Source: Leptidea sinapis
Lineage: Eukaryota; Arthropoda; Insecta; Lepidoptera; Pieridae
Length of the DNA: 64,000 nucleotides
Assembly (NCBI RefSeq): GCF_905404315.1
Contig: NC_066312.1
Span: forward strand, 15,425,001-15,489,000
Direction of reading: 5' to 3'
The translations under genes and the position numbers were made by a program. Each line of letters begins with the position of its first letter. The first letter of the stretch is position 1. The notes beneath the pieces are model-generated. The model was not told the origin of the DNA. It saw only the letters and a program-made list of their open reading frames with translations, and did no database searches. Shown in pieces: positions 36,701-44,454 of the stretch.

Positions 36701-39700
36701 GCACCTACCGGGATTCGAACCCTGGACCTCTAGCTTAGTAGGTAGGATCGCTAACCACTCAGCTATACAGGTCGTCACTATATATATATACTGTCAGTAG
36801 GCAACACTGCACAGGATGCCGGCTAGATAATGGGTGCCATAACGGTGCTCTTTCAGCTGTGAAGTAGTAATGGGTAAGCATTATTGTGTTTCCATCTGAA
36901 GGGCGCCGTAGCTTGTGAAATGGCAGATGAGACTTAACGCCTTATGTGTAAAGGTGACGAGCGCAATTGTAATGTCTCAGAATTTTTGGGGTTTTTAAAA
37001 ATCCTGATCGGCACCGCATTGTTATGGGCTGGGCGTATCAATTACCATCAGCTGAACGTCCTGCTCGACTCTTCTCTTACTGTCATAAAAAATCTAATAG
37101 CCACATAAAAAAAGAAATTCATTGTTAAAAAAAGGAAGAAAAACTTTTAACGCCTTACACTTTTCAATTGCAAAGTTTTTTTATGTATATTTTCCTATAT
37201 TTTAGGCAATGTTTTTTTAACTTTCAAATTTTCGAGAAAAAATTTGGTAACATTATTTATATATGAAATATGAAATGCATTCTAGATCGTCCACTGTGTA
37301 TTACAAGCCGAGAAGAGACAATAGGTGTTGTGGACAATGAAGCGGAAACTGTAACTTGTGTTGTCGAGGCAGCTCCGGATCCTCTACAGTTCAGTTGGAC
37401 TTTTGCTGATTCCAGAACTCTCTATACCAGCGTGAAGGTTATATTTATGTATTACTATTAAGATTATTATACATTATGGACCGCCTATCTGGTCAAGAAT
37501 ACGTCGGATGAGGTCAGCGCAGGACCGATCGTCGTAGAAATCTTTGGAGGAGGCCTTTGTCCAGCAGCGGACATCTTCCGGCTGATGATGATGATATATT
37601 ATACCTACTATAAGTATTACTATTATGTATATGTTGTCTTTCTTCAACGATTTGTTATACTAACGGTATGACCTTGGCCAGCGTGGCGTGAGCGTCAAGG
37701 GCGTAGACAAACCATGATTATATCTAAGGTAAATGCGATCAACCATAGTATAATCTTATAAAATTCGCCTGCCAATAGAATGAACTTTTTTTCTTTATTA
37801 ATAGGCTACCTACGTAATATTACTTTACGGTTTGTAAGCATTCCTGCATTTTCTCCTACTTTCCTTCTTCTCTTTTGCCCGTACCTCCCTATGCCCTTGA
37901 GCGTGATGTACAAATGGATTGAGAGATAGGTGCCCTCTAACGGCTAAAATACCTGATCGTTATAGTTTTTATTATAAATGCATGCTTAAGATGCATTTCT
38001 ATAGATCAAGCATACATACAGAAATCAAATATTGAGATGAGTTATCACATATCGTGATGTCATGAATTTTATCAGGCGACAAAGCGTTCTGACTTAGGCT
38101 AGGGTTACTATGGATGCGAGTTCTGACGAAAATTTTTTCTGACGAGTTCTGACGGATTCGTCAGAAGAAACAAACGCCTGGTATCCAATGACAGTGTTTA
38201 CACTGGCAACGACGAACGCGTCAGAACATGCACGACGTCGTGAGAACCGCTCGAGCGTTGCCAGTCTAAACACTGTTACTGGATACCAGGCGTTTGTTTC
38301 TTCTGACGAATCCGTCAGAACTCGTCAGAACAAATTTTCGTCAGAACTCGCATCCATAGTAACCCTAGCCTTACATGCTGCATAAAGTTTTCTAGGTAGA
38401 GTTACAATGCGCTTATTTGAAAATAAATCGATCAATGTTTATGTTCAATAAGTGAACCCAACATTTGGAGATACTTATCCTACTAATATCTTCCCTTTCT
38501 TGGCGTCCCATGCAGAATGGGATGCCGCTATGCCAACTTAATGGCTGAGAGGCTTGACCTGCATGTTTCAGTATGACAACTCTCTCTGTTATCCCTACTT
38601 AAGCATTTTATTGAGATAAAACCTTTAGTTGTGAATGCAACGGCCATCTACAAGTTATCAAATAAAAAATTGTTTGCAGAAAGTTCAAGGACATCATCAC
38701 AGATTCTCTTCGACTTTGACGTGGCTTCCGCGGGATGGAGACATTGGGCTTCTTCTATGTAGAGCGACGAATGCCTTCGGAGAACAGAAGCGGCCATGTT
38801 CGTATACAGTGACATCAGGGGGCCCACCTAGAGCTCCAGACTGTGTTGTTCTGCGCTCGTATCCAAATGCAATACGAGTACAGTGCCAGAAAGGTACTTT
38901 TTCAACATACCTACACAAAAAAAATTGTATTCTACTCCTATGTTGGATTGCCGATAGCTGCTTGTGGTGGCGTCGTGGGGCAGGTTCCTGAGTTTTTTTT
39001 ATGATTAATCAATTCTTTTCTTTTAATTTTATTAGTAGTAAAATATTTTACATACGTAATTGTCATTTTGACCTAACTTAATAAATGATCTTACTTTTTT
39101 TCTTTAATATTAAAATTTCGAAAGACGAATTTAGCAACAAGACTTATTGAAAGTTAGATATGACAACAGCCATAATAAAACACAATCTGTACAATTTAAG
39201 ATATAAAAGTTCCATAAGTATTTATAAGCTCCCATGAATATTCATAAGAATCTACGATGCCGTCGACAGTGATGACATTTTTCTTGGAGTTTACATGAGA
39301 GTTTCTTCATAAACCAATGTAATTCTAACGTCATCAGACTTGAGTAAATATAGAATTGTAATTTATTCTCCTTGTATGGGGTCAGTCCCTCATGTCAGAT
39401 CGTGTTCAGAATTATGATAGCATCTGGAGCAGCGGATGATCTCCCTCCACCAGTTTCTCTCCAATGCGTCTCATACAACCGTGCAGAATTTGGATGTTCA
39501 GTCTTTAATTTGGTCAGTCAATCTTGTTTGAGAACGACCGCGCGATCATCTGCCTTCGGTATTTCCAACTATAAATATTTTAAACTAAGCCTTCGTCGCC
39601 TCTGCGCATTGTATGGCCAAAATATGAAAGAATACGTTATTTGTAGACAAGCAAGTTTTTATTTAGAGCTGGTTCAGGATCGATGCATTGGTGCGTTCGC

Positions 39701-42700
39701 CGTCCAACTTATTCTAAATATTTGCCTTCAATACTTGATCTCGAATGCATCAATCCTTTGCCCTTCTCATCTCAAGATTGTCCACGTCCATTGTAATCTA
39801 GTACGTATTCCTTTAGAGAAACTAAATAAAACTTACAGGTTGGGATGGCGGCAGGCCTCAGATAATCTTCTTGGAACTGCTCAATGCTAATGGTGTCGTC
39901 ATACACAACACCTCAAACGCAGCCGGTCACTTCCACCTCCCGAATATTGAGGATGATGGAAACTTATCAGCAGTAGTATACGCCAGTAGTTCTCGAGGAC
40001 GCAGTGAAGCAAAAACTTTACATCTGCAAACAATTACACCATTAGCCGCTTCGGGTAAAAACTTTTTGATGATTAATCAGTTTAAGTCAAATCTAATATA
40101 AAACCTCTCATAAATTTTGCGATAATTCTTAAATATTTACGGATAGTTAGTAAGTTGCCCGGCAACTGTTTTGTTTAGCCATATCCAGCACCCGCTCATG
40201 AATTGTGTATGTAATGAAATGTCATTGAATTTTTTGTATTGCGAATTTATAGGTATTTCTTAATCAAAAAATATGGGTTCCGGATAAGTAACAACATACT
40301 AAAATCTTCTCTAAAAACCGTCGCATCTTATAGAATAAGTATTATTTCGATCGATTCAGTAGTGTTCGCAGTGTAACCAAAGCAAAAACCGGCTCTCCAT
40401 TTATTAGTATAGATAGATTTGTGTGGTATCAATATATTATTTTAATTCTCAGCGGTAACTGAACATACCCCTACAAGAAATTGGATGCCATGGATAGAAG
40501 TCTCTGCAGGTTTGGCCGTCGTGGCTGTCGCCATAGCTGCTACAGTGCTGTGTGTGAAGGTTTTGAAAACTAAAAGTGATAATTTGGAGCATAACCCTGA
40601 CTTAGTACCGCGATCTGATGGTGAGTTCAAATGACATCAATATGAGGAGTAAAAAAATTGTGTCTTCCTATTTTCATACGTCATGGACGTATTTATTTCA
40701 TCACTAGCTGACCCGACAGACGCTGCTCTGTCAAAAGAAAAAAAAAATGTAACTATTCGGGCGTAATAATGCCATTGGAAATAAACAGCTTTTATAATTC
40801 CCGCTTTATAATTGCTAACTTTTTAAGTATATTAGACTTTTCTGTAGACCTATAAAAGATTCACAACTATACCATACATTATTTTGTTATATCTCCAAAG
40901 ACCTTAGATAGCGTTTTCGAAGAAAGCTTTTGAGTTTATCGCGAACAGACAGACAGACAAGCGGCGGACTATGTTTTATAATATGTAGTGATACATACTG
41001 TAAATATTTGATATTGAATTATATAAATACATAAATTATAGTAATCTAAATCTATTTTTGAAGTGAAAACTTCTTTAGACGAACTTAGCGCTGTTTTGTG
41101 GGTATTTAATGGGATTCCAATGTCACGCTCGGCCATGCAATGCTCGATAGAATAAGGTCAGCTCAAGTCAACCAAGGATATTACTATATACATTGTAAAT
41201 GATATTACTTTATGGCTACCGAACAAAATTTTTTGTATTTCTTACTATACAGGGTGTTGAAAAAAGCCTGTACGAAAGCTCTAAAGAATACGTCTTTAGA
41301 TATAGTTGGTATTAAGTAGTAAGTACATATTAATATTGATTTTCAGGAAATAATCACATCAAAAAAAGTGAAAACGGAGCAATAACGTACCCAATTATAA
41401 AAGTTTGGGAACCTCTGCATGCAGCCATTTTCATTCTTCCCCGCCCACATACCCGTTTCATTCATGCTACCTGCGAAGGGCGCGCGGGTTGCGGGCGGGG
41501 AGCGACAACAACGAAAATTTTGTTTTATTAAATACTTAATTAATTATTATATCCACTTACTCAGCATCTTTTAACCGCAGATTCTATAAACTACTTTTTT
41601 GGCTTCGGTATTGCTTTCACATACAGCAAGTACTCTTGAAAATAATATTCAGTGTAGCAGAGTTGTTACTTTCTTAAAATTTTATTAAATGTATAAATTA
41701 TTAACCTCGCCTTGATGAAGCTTTCCCTTCTAATATAAATATATAAATAAGTGTTTTTTGTATTTATATTAGGAATTTCAATTATTTTAGGCACATTCCA
41801 TCGGGAGCCTGATTTCACCCGTGAGGAACGCTTGCTAGGTACAACCAATATAACAGTGAATCAGCTGGGATCTTGTCAAAATGTACGTAGTACTACATAC
41901 TTTCACAACAGTATATTACACACACATAATGACCCAATAGAAGCCCTAAGTATTGAACAAGTTTCTTACACATTTGAACATTATTTGGCCAATTTTTAAC
42001 TACAGTTGTTAAGAAAACATTAAAAAAATATGTCAACAACTACTTAAATTTTACTGTTAAAGTAATATTTTTTTTTTGGATTAAAACGCATGCTTAACGT
42101 GAAACTTCGAGATTTTTTTTCATAATTGTTGAGGTAAAATTTATTACAAAATATACTCATCTTTATATTTTGTATCTTTTATTTGTATTATCACTAATAT
42201 ATTCCATCGCCATCGTTTAATACTGTAGGTAGGTACTTCATTTCTGATGGTGTTCCTTATATTTCTGTAATTTTATACAACAAATCACCAGCCAATTTCA
42301 GGCGATATTTATCAAAATTAGCCGTTTATCTTAGGCCAAATCGATTAGTTTCGTCAATGTTTAATTATTCAAAACTTAAACCTAAGCAAATATAATAATA
42401 TTATATATATATATATTTATATTTATATCTAACAACATGCAACTATTAACTCAGTTATGATTACTTAAAATTAAGCCCAAATACAAAGAGAAATTATTGC
42501 TTTATCGCGTGTATAAACACGCGAAGATTAAGTCAACTTGGCCTAGGATAGACTAGTCGGCCTGAAACCCAGTTGTTCAGTAAAATATATAATAATTAAT
42601 ATTTACAGCAATATACAGCAACTCCTGTTCCATCGTGTCGTGTCTTGGTAGGCTGCGCTCATCCACCACAGCAAGAAACCTGTGCAACTTCATATTTTGT

Positions 42701-42704
42701 GTAA
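24676..42704 (+). CDS. Sidestep-family cell-surface protein (Ig superfamily), complete 13-exon gene
   Basis: Joining 13 exons gives 1944 nt (647 aa plus stop) with every junction in phase. Order: signal peptide (about 1-19); Ig1 with RLPC, VLWLK and DDSGIYRC; Ig2 with LTLIC, VYWRRN and HYEC; Ig3 with VVDC, SITWHL and HELVC; a last Ig with TVTC, SWTFAD and LLLC followed by FGEQKRPC; then the GPPRAPDC-to-GWDGGRPQ fibronectin III domain; a transmembrane helix at SAGLAVVAVAIAATVLCVKV; and a tail of about 65 residues. The closing VQGHHH ... GEQKRPC ... GPP ... GWDGGRPQ layout is characteristic of the Sidestep family. These proteins bind Beaten-path family receptors on insect neurons. Known members have five Ig domains; the fourth is not found here. 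Possible N-glycosylation sites are NAT, NYT and NTS. The exact paralogue cannot be named. All introns except perhaps the smallest carry transposon pieces. Confidence 0.85.
25891..26288. repeat. MITE family TACAGATA, copy 2
   Basis: TACAGATATCGCGTGAGTTG at the left and, as reverse complement of the right end, TACAGATAATGCACGAGTTG. About 27 bp of inverted termini; the interior holds a short palindrome around cggggccagaggtaaggagc and is related to the copy at 14367-14744. Confidence 0.8.
26714..26937 (+). mobile_element. tRNA-derived SINE
   Basis: The head gacctgtatagccaagtggt and B box gggttcgaatcccggtagg are intact apart from one change in the A box. The body and the 3' end ttgtcttgtaacccataaca match the copy at 20329. 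Same strand as the gene. Confidence 0.85.
27033..27186 (+). CDS. Sidestep-like exon 2: first half of Ig1
   Basis: Starts in phase 1 (GAT split) and encodes VVVLRAVRGRDARLPC, then SYVLWLKNDRDFLYRF. It holds the first Ig cysteine and core tryptophan. Donor gtagat, two bases of Arg left over. Confidence 0.85.
27290..27605 (+). repeat. Dispersed repeat with a possible THAP-start remnant
   Basis: It includes atgccgtcgtgcgtg at about 27471, which would read MPSCV, the usual beginning of a THAP DNA-binding domain, followed by stops. It is preceded by a gtcaccttacataacagtgt block. I take it as debris of a P-element-like or other THAP transposon; weak evidence. Confidence 0.35.
27605..28066 (+). repeat. 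Family G repeat (CTAGCTGACCC type)
   Basis: It starts ctagctaaacttagcaaacg, has the tgtattgccat block, gaccgattctcaggcctatc, cgactgccatcttgcaaccc, and ends with cagccgtttcggaggatttt and agactttgatataatagatt. Near full-length. Confidence 0.75.
28104..28260 (+). repeat. Family G repeat, internally deleted copy
   Basis: Begins ctagctgacccagcaaacat and keeps the ttggagtataaaaaatagat block. It lacks the middle and ends near caactagctaattgtgacg. Confidence 0.6.
28290..28775 (+). repeat. Family G repeat, long copy
   Basis: Begins ctagctgactcagcaaacgt, contains the gattgccatcttgcaaccct and gatcgtagagagttgaaaat blocks, and ends with gaatcggtgaagccgttgcg. Confidence 0.75.
28800..29800. other. Intron 2 remainder, unrecognised
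   Basis: Contains sequence such as caaaactataaacaaatttt and tagtgcaaaccgcacagaac that resembles lepidopteran repeats, but no family boundary could be set. Confidence 0.35.
29802..29974 (+). CDS. Sidestep-like exon 3: second half of Ig1
   Basis: Encodes RILNRDRIFGTSCDSNACYD, then LLLKRVSEDDSGIYRCRVHY. The D-x-G-x-Y-x-C signature marks the end of a V-type Ig domain. Two extra cysteines (SCDSNAC) precede it. Donor gtaagt, phase 1. Confidence 0.9.
30139..30468 (+). repeat. Family G repeat, plus copy of an inverted pair
   Basis: Begins ctagctgacccagcaaacgt and ends gagaattttatatattagat. Its 3' end abuts the 3' end of the minus copy that follows. Confidence 0.75.
30470..30925 (-). repeat. Family G repeat, minus copy of an inverted pair
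   Basis: Begins (in + orientation) with aactcctctgaaacggctga and ends cagtgtttgctgggttagct at 30900-30921, the reverse complement of the family start. Confidence 0.75.
30945..31135 (+). repeat. Dispersed repeat shared with 61790-61960
   Basis: The blocks ggttacagtagcaatggata, catcttgctgtatcttcggt and agatgtttctgactcttaca recur in diverged form at 61848-61930. Nature unknown. Confidence 0.4.
31140..31255 (+). repeat. Family B repeat, 3' half only
   Basis: Carries taacatcttatgtctcaagg, the degraded hairpin block with ttcagaatttttggtttttt, and gctgaacgtatgctcgtctc, then an A run. Confidence 0.65.
31410..31585 (-). mobile_element. LINE family C 3'-end fragment
   Basis: Shares ctcctgatccctggtgttgc, gtatgtccatg and cgtttgccgcctcttat with the copy at 11950-12070. 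Confidence 0.5.
31800..32160 (-). mobile_element. RTE-type LINE C-terminal fragment, minus copy
   Basis: In reverse it carries the same coding order as 9049-9400 (LRKIIVAQRAMQRATLGV, then the WAGRQGTKF-like and GPHKMVRRSGQD-like region), and its GAT-repeat tail appears as catcatcatcatc at about 31809. Frames are broken. Confidence 0.8.
32383..32496 (+). CDS. Sidestep-like exon 4: first half of Ig2
   Basis: Too short for a frame track; found from the acceptor gcatttcag and the reading DSPGIPRIYNEAREEIKRGY ... LTLICEVDD. Donor gttcgt is weak, but phase 1 is the only choice that reads into the next exon. Confidence 0.8.
32497..33330. other. Sidestep-like intron 4, unrecognised content
   Basis: AT-rich; no repeat family or exon supported. 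Confidence 0.5.
33331..33531 (+). CDS. Sidestep-like exon 5: second half of Ig2
   Basis: Encodes DQPDTLVYWRRNGVVIERAH, then RVRNATRDELDAHYECLAQN. Holds the core Trp and second Cys of Ig2 and one NAT site. Ends in phase 1 at gtaagt. Confidence 0.9.
33763..34065 (+). repeat. Family B repeat, full-length copy
   Basis: All blocks present, from acaagtgggaggctcctttg to gaacgtcctgctcgtctctt and an A-rich end. The hairpin reads gccgctcag ... ctgagcggc, and an internal palindrome agtaatgtgtaaacattact sits at 33842-33861. Confidence 0.85.
34070..34725. other. Rest of intron 5, unrecognised
   Basis: Some CG-containing stretches (34430-34600) but no feature supported. Confidence 0.4.
34726..34880 (+). 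CDS. Sidestep-like exon 6: first half of Ig3
   Basis: Starts in phase 1 and encodes LPPIKVEIRLNNNYDFEAGQ, then VDCVVVGCVPPPSITWHLGD. Ends at phase 0 before gtaagt. The PPP-x-ITW pattern is usual for the third Ig of this family. Confidence 0.9.
34988..35190 (-). mobile_element. LINE family A 3'-end fragment
   Basis: Carries ggacaaacgagcgtacgggt, cacctggtgttaagtgatca, ccgccgcccacaatc and acgaaggtgtacgcgctttt. In reverse this is the family A tail ending in an A-run. Confidence 0.85.
35205..35408 (+). repeat. Family B repeat, 5' part missing
   Basis: Starts at gcgccgtagctagtgaaatt and runs to the A-rich end at 35400. It follows the LINE A piece directly. Confidence 0.8.
35615..35885 (+). mobile_element. 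LINE family D 3'-end fragment
   Basis: Contains ttattgaaaagagtgcccg, the long hairpin at 35647-35691, aggaatcagttttaagaat and an end atgccttttattcctttttatg, matching 23255-23435. Confidence 0.75.
35647..35691. repeat. Perfect 21 bp stem, 3 nt loop hairpin
   Basis: GCCCGTTGAGTTTCTTGTAT at 35647 pairs with its exact complement ending at 35691 around GAG. It falls at the place where sibling LINE D copies have a shorter inverted pair. Confidence 0.8.
36195..36336 (+). CDS. Sidestep-like exon 7: second half of Ig3
   Basis: Encodes ELHDGNYTVSSLTLAPSLRD, then HELVCRAHNSHIPTG and EDKVTLNV. One NYT site. Donor gttgta is weak. The exon ends in phase 1 and the next visible exon belongs to the last Ig domain. 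Confidence 0.85.
36525..36780 (-). mobile_element. tRNA-derived SINE, minus copy
   Basis: In reverse it begins gacgacctgtatagctgagt, has the B box gggttcgaatcccggtagg in slightly altered form, and the usual body and end (tgttatgggttacaagacaa in + orientation). Confidence 0.85.
36800..37095 (+). repeat. Family B repeat, near full-length copy
   Basis: From gcacaggatgccggctagat to gaacgtcctgctcgactctt. The hairpin is more diverged than in other copies (ctcag ... ctgatcggc). Confidence 0.8.
37286..37437 (+). CDS. Sidestep-like exon 8: first half of the last Ig domain
   Basis: Phase-1 start, encoding DRPLCITSREETIGVVDNEA, then ETVTCVVEAAPDPLQFSWTF. The leading P-x-C and the TVTC ... FSW pattern match the fifth Ig of the family. 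Ends at phase 0. Confidence 0.85.
37475..37602 (+). mobile_element. RTE-type LINE 3' end
   Basis: Short piece holding gaccgcctatctggtcaaga, gcgcaggaccgatcgtcgta and gaggcctttgtccagcagcg, then the gatgatgatgat tail. Same end as 9049-9400. Confidence 0.8.
37603..38093. other. Part of intron 8, unrecognised
   Basis: No feature supported. Confidence 0.4.
38097..38370. mobile_element. 274 bp foldback MITE with TTA target duplications
   Basis: Left GGCTAGGGTTACTATGGATG and right (reverse complement) identical; arms continue for roughly 115 bp with only a few mismatches, leaving a short loop. TTCTGACG motifs recur inside each arm. Flanked by TTA at 38094-38096 and 38371-38373, which fits PIF/Harbinger-type insertion, though the family is not proven. 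The open frame across it is incidental. Confidence 0.9.
38374..38679. other. End of intron 8, unrecognised
   Basis: No feature supported. Confidence 0.4.
38680..38893 (+). CDS. Sidestep-like exon 9: end of last Ig and start of fibronectin III
   Basis: Encodes KVQGHHHRFSSTLTWLPRDG, then IGLLLCRATNAFGEQKRPC and GPPRAPDCVVLRSYPNAIRV. The V-Q-G, LTW, LLC, G-x-Q-x-x-PC and GPP-x-x-P landmarks are the strongest family signal in the gene. Donor gtactt, phase 1. Confidence 0.92.
38894..39838. other. Sidestep-like intron 9, unrecognised content
   Basis: An open frame at 39372-39890 overlaps the next exon in a different frame and has no support. Confidence 0.5.
39839..40054 (+). CDS. Sidestep-like exon 10: fibronectin III domain, main part
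   Basis: Encodes GWDGGRPQIIFLELLNANGV, then FHLPNIEDDGNLSAVVYASS and RGRSEAKTLHLQTI. The WDGG-x-PQ-x-F-x-LE opening and the YA-x-S-x-RG-x-S-E strand are usual for fibronectin III. One NTS site. Donor gtaaaa, phase 1. Confidence 0.9.
40453..40620 (+). CDS. Sidestep-like exon 11: transmembrane segment
   Basis: Encodes VTEHTPTRNWMPWIEVSAGL, continuing into a 20-residue hydrophobic helix ending LCVKV, then KTKSDNLEHNPDLVPRSD. The basic residues after the helix fit a type I topology. The NPD-x-x-P motif after the helix is seen in tails of this family. Donor gtgagt, phase 1. Confidence 0.88.
40705..40992 (+). repeat. Family G-related repeat
   Basis: Begins ctagctgacccgacagacgc and ends near cgaacagacagacagacaag and tatgttttataatatgta. 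A diverged subfamily. Confidence 0.6.
41060..41740. repeat. GAAGTGAAAAC-type element in intron 11
   Basis: Left gaagtgaaaacttctttaga and right (reverse complement) gaagggaaagcttcatcaag form imperfect termini. It contains a CG-rich inverted pair (CCCCGCCC at 41439, GGGCGGGG at 41493) and a mariner-like tacagggtgttg. Possibly composite. Confidence 0.4.
41791..41882 (+). CDS. Sidestep-like exon 12: cytoplasmic tail
   Basis: Acceptor attattttag; the phase-1 codon completes as Gly, then TFHREPDFTREERLLGTTNI and TVNQLGSCQN. Donor gtacgt at phase 0. Charged and without motif, as expected for a tail. Confidence 0.75.
42609..42704 (+). CDS. Sidestep-like exon 13: tail end and stop
   Basis: Acceptor tatttacag; 31 codons encode QYTATPVPSCRVLVGCAHPP, then QQETCATSYFV and TAA at 42702-42704. 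Cys-containing. The C-terminal YFV could act as a class II PDZ ligand. Accepting this exon makes the whole chain divisible by three. Confidence 0.65.
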   Translation, partial: QYTATPVPSCRVLVGCAHPPQQETCATSYFV

Positions 42705-42990
42705 TATTTAGACTTCACTTGAATTCGTGTAAAATAAGATGAATATTAAAAAGAAAAACTGAGAAATTTCATTGGATAGCTTGTAAGCATAAGATGCAGT
42801 CTAGATTGATACCAAAGCGCTTTGTGTCGCTAAGTAATTATTGATACTACTTTTTTGAATTCGGTTTTCATTTATTAACTCAAGGTGACGACTGCAATCG
42901 ACATGCCGACTAAAACTTTGGCGGCCTTACTAATAAAGTATTTATAAAGTTATACCTAAGAATAAATAAACAAAATATTGATATACAATA
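42705..42990 (+). other. Probable 3' untranslated region and polyadenylation signals of the Sidestep-like gene
   Basis: AATAAA at 42932-42937 and again at 42961-42966. No coding signal between stop and these hexamers. Confidence 0.5.
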
Positions 42991-44230
42991 ATAATTCTGA
43001 AGGTTTCCGAATGAAGCCTTGCAAATAAACGCAGGAAAACTTGTACGTCTGAACTTTGTGTAACCATTTTGCATATTCTTTGTTTATTTTCAGCACTGAT
43101 CTCTACTATATACCACTGGACTGGCGGCTGTCAAAGTGCTTTTGTGCCTGTTTGATATTCGCCATTTTGGCGCTTTTGGCCATGTAGCGAGAGTCTGCGG
43201 TACTAAAACTAGTGATAACTTAGTGCACAACATAGATGGTGGGAAACTATTAACAAAAAAAAATGTGTACTTTATTACGTTTATTCTTGAAGTATAAATA
43301 GCACGGAAAATGATCGAAATTAATTCAAAATGTAGAAATACTTCAGAGTATTGTACGTTCCTTCGCAGCTATTTGTATTATACGTCGAAATTAGTTCTCT
43401 GGACGCTCGCGAGTGGAGCTTCAAATAGGCACAAAAAATTTGCTGTCAAACATATGGAATAGCCTCTCCAGTGCTATTTATACAGATCAATGATTTTCAG
43501 GTATAACTCTATACCAAGTTTGTGTGTGAGTCCGTCAGTGTCCAAGTTATAGGCCGGCCAACAGTGTAAGTGATTACCATAGGGTTAGAACATTGTGTTC
43601 TTGTCAATTTCTTATCAAATATTTGTACGTAATAGTTGATTAATTCAATTGATCAATGAATATTAGATATTCATTAAATTATATTAAAATTCTACTGACA
43701 TAATAGCATTCCATTAGTAAAATAGGTACTTACTTGTAATTTTTTGTATATAAATTTCTGACTCTATAATCTACTACCATCACACAGAATAAAACTCCTC
43801 AGTGTTACCTAGCCTAATTATTAATGCCTAACACCCAAATATTTAGTAACCTATACAAATTTATTTATGTAAAATGATAGTAAAGTCAAATCTACTAATA
43901 ATTCTGTATGGCCCTCAAGGGTTAGAGTACTCAAATTATTGAGTTTTATGACTAAGTGTAGATTGTATGAGTAGCTCATACAGCTGTATTCCAAATCATT
44001 TTTGAGTATAACATTCACTTGTTTTAGAACTATTGTAATATACTTATTTTATATTCTAGTTAAGTACAAATTTAAATATACACGTATTATCAACAACATT
44101 GTTTTATTATCTATTAGATTACCAATTCTATTAAAAATCATTCTTAATCAGCCCTTTTACTCTGACATAACATCTGTACAAATTAATGTGGTGAAGAAAA
44201 GTAGGATCTATCATTTGAATGTGCAAAATG
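42991..44230. other. Intergenic, unrecognised
   Basis: AT-rich; short frames only. Confidence 0.4.
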
Positions 44231-44235
44231 CATTA

Positions 44236-44452
44236 GTGTTTTTCGATCTGAAGGGCACCGAAGCTAGTGAAATTTCTGGGCAATTTCTCCTTTAACATCT
44301 TTTCTCTCAAGGTGACTAGAACAATTGTAGTGCCACTCAGAATTTTTTGGTTTTTCAAGAATGCTGAACGGCACTGCATTGTAATAGGCAGGGTGTATCA
44401 ATCACCATCAGCTTAACGTCCTGCTCGTCTTATCCTTTATTGACATAAACAA
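44236..44452 (+). repeat. Family B repeat, 5' part missing
   Basis: Starts at gatctgaagggcaccgaagc and runs through taacatcttttctctcaagg, the hairpin block and cgtcctgctcgtctta to an end near attgacataaa. Confidence 0.75.
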
Positions 44453-44454
44453 TC

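Larger units (their letters stand above)
36337..37285 (+). other. Sidestep-like intron 7, where a fourth Ig domain would be expected
   Basis: 949 bp, more than half of it a SINE (36525-36780) and a family B repeat (36800-37095). No Ig-like exon could be read in any frame. Both flanking exons use phase 1, so loss of a phase 1-1 exon would leave the frame intact. Confidence 0.6.

Noticed and set aside
38188..38385. 65-codon open frame
   Set aside because: It lies wholly within the foldback MITE and its flank.
39372..39890. 172-codon open frame near Sidestep-like exon 10
   Set aside because: It overlaps the real exon in another frame and contains no Ig or fibronectin pattern.
44002..44295. 97-codon open frame
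   Set aside because: Low-complexity start and its end runs into a family B repeat.
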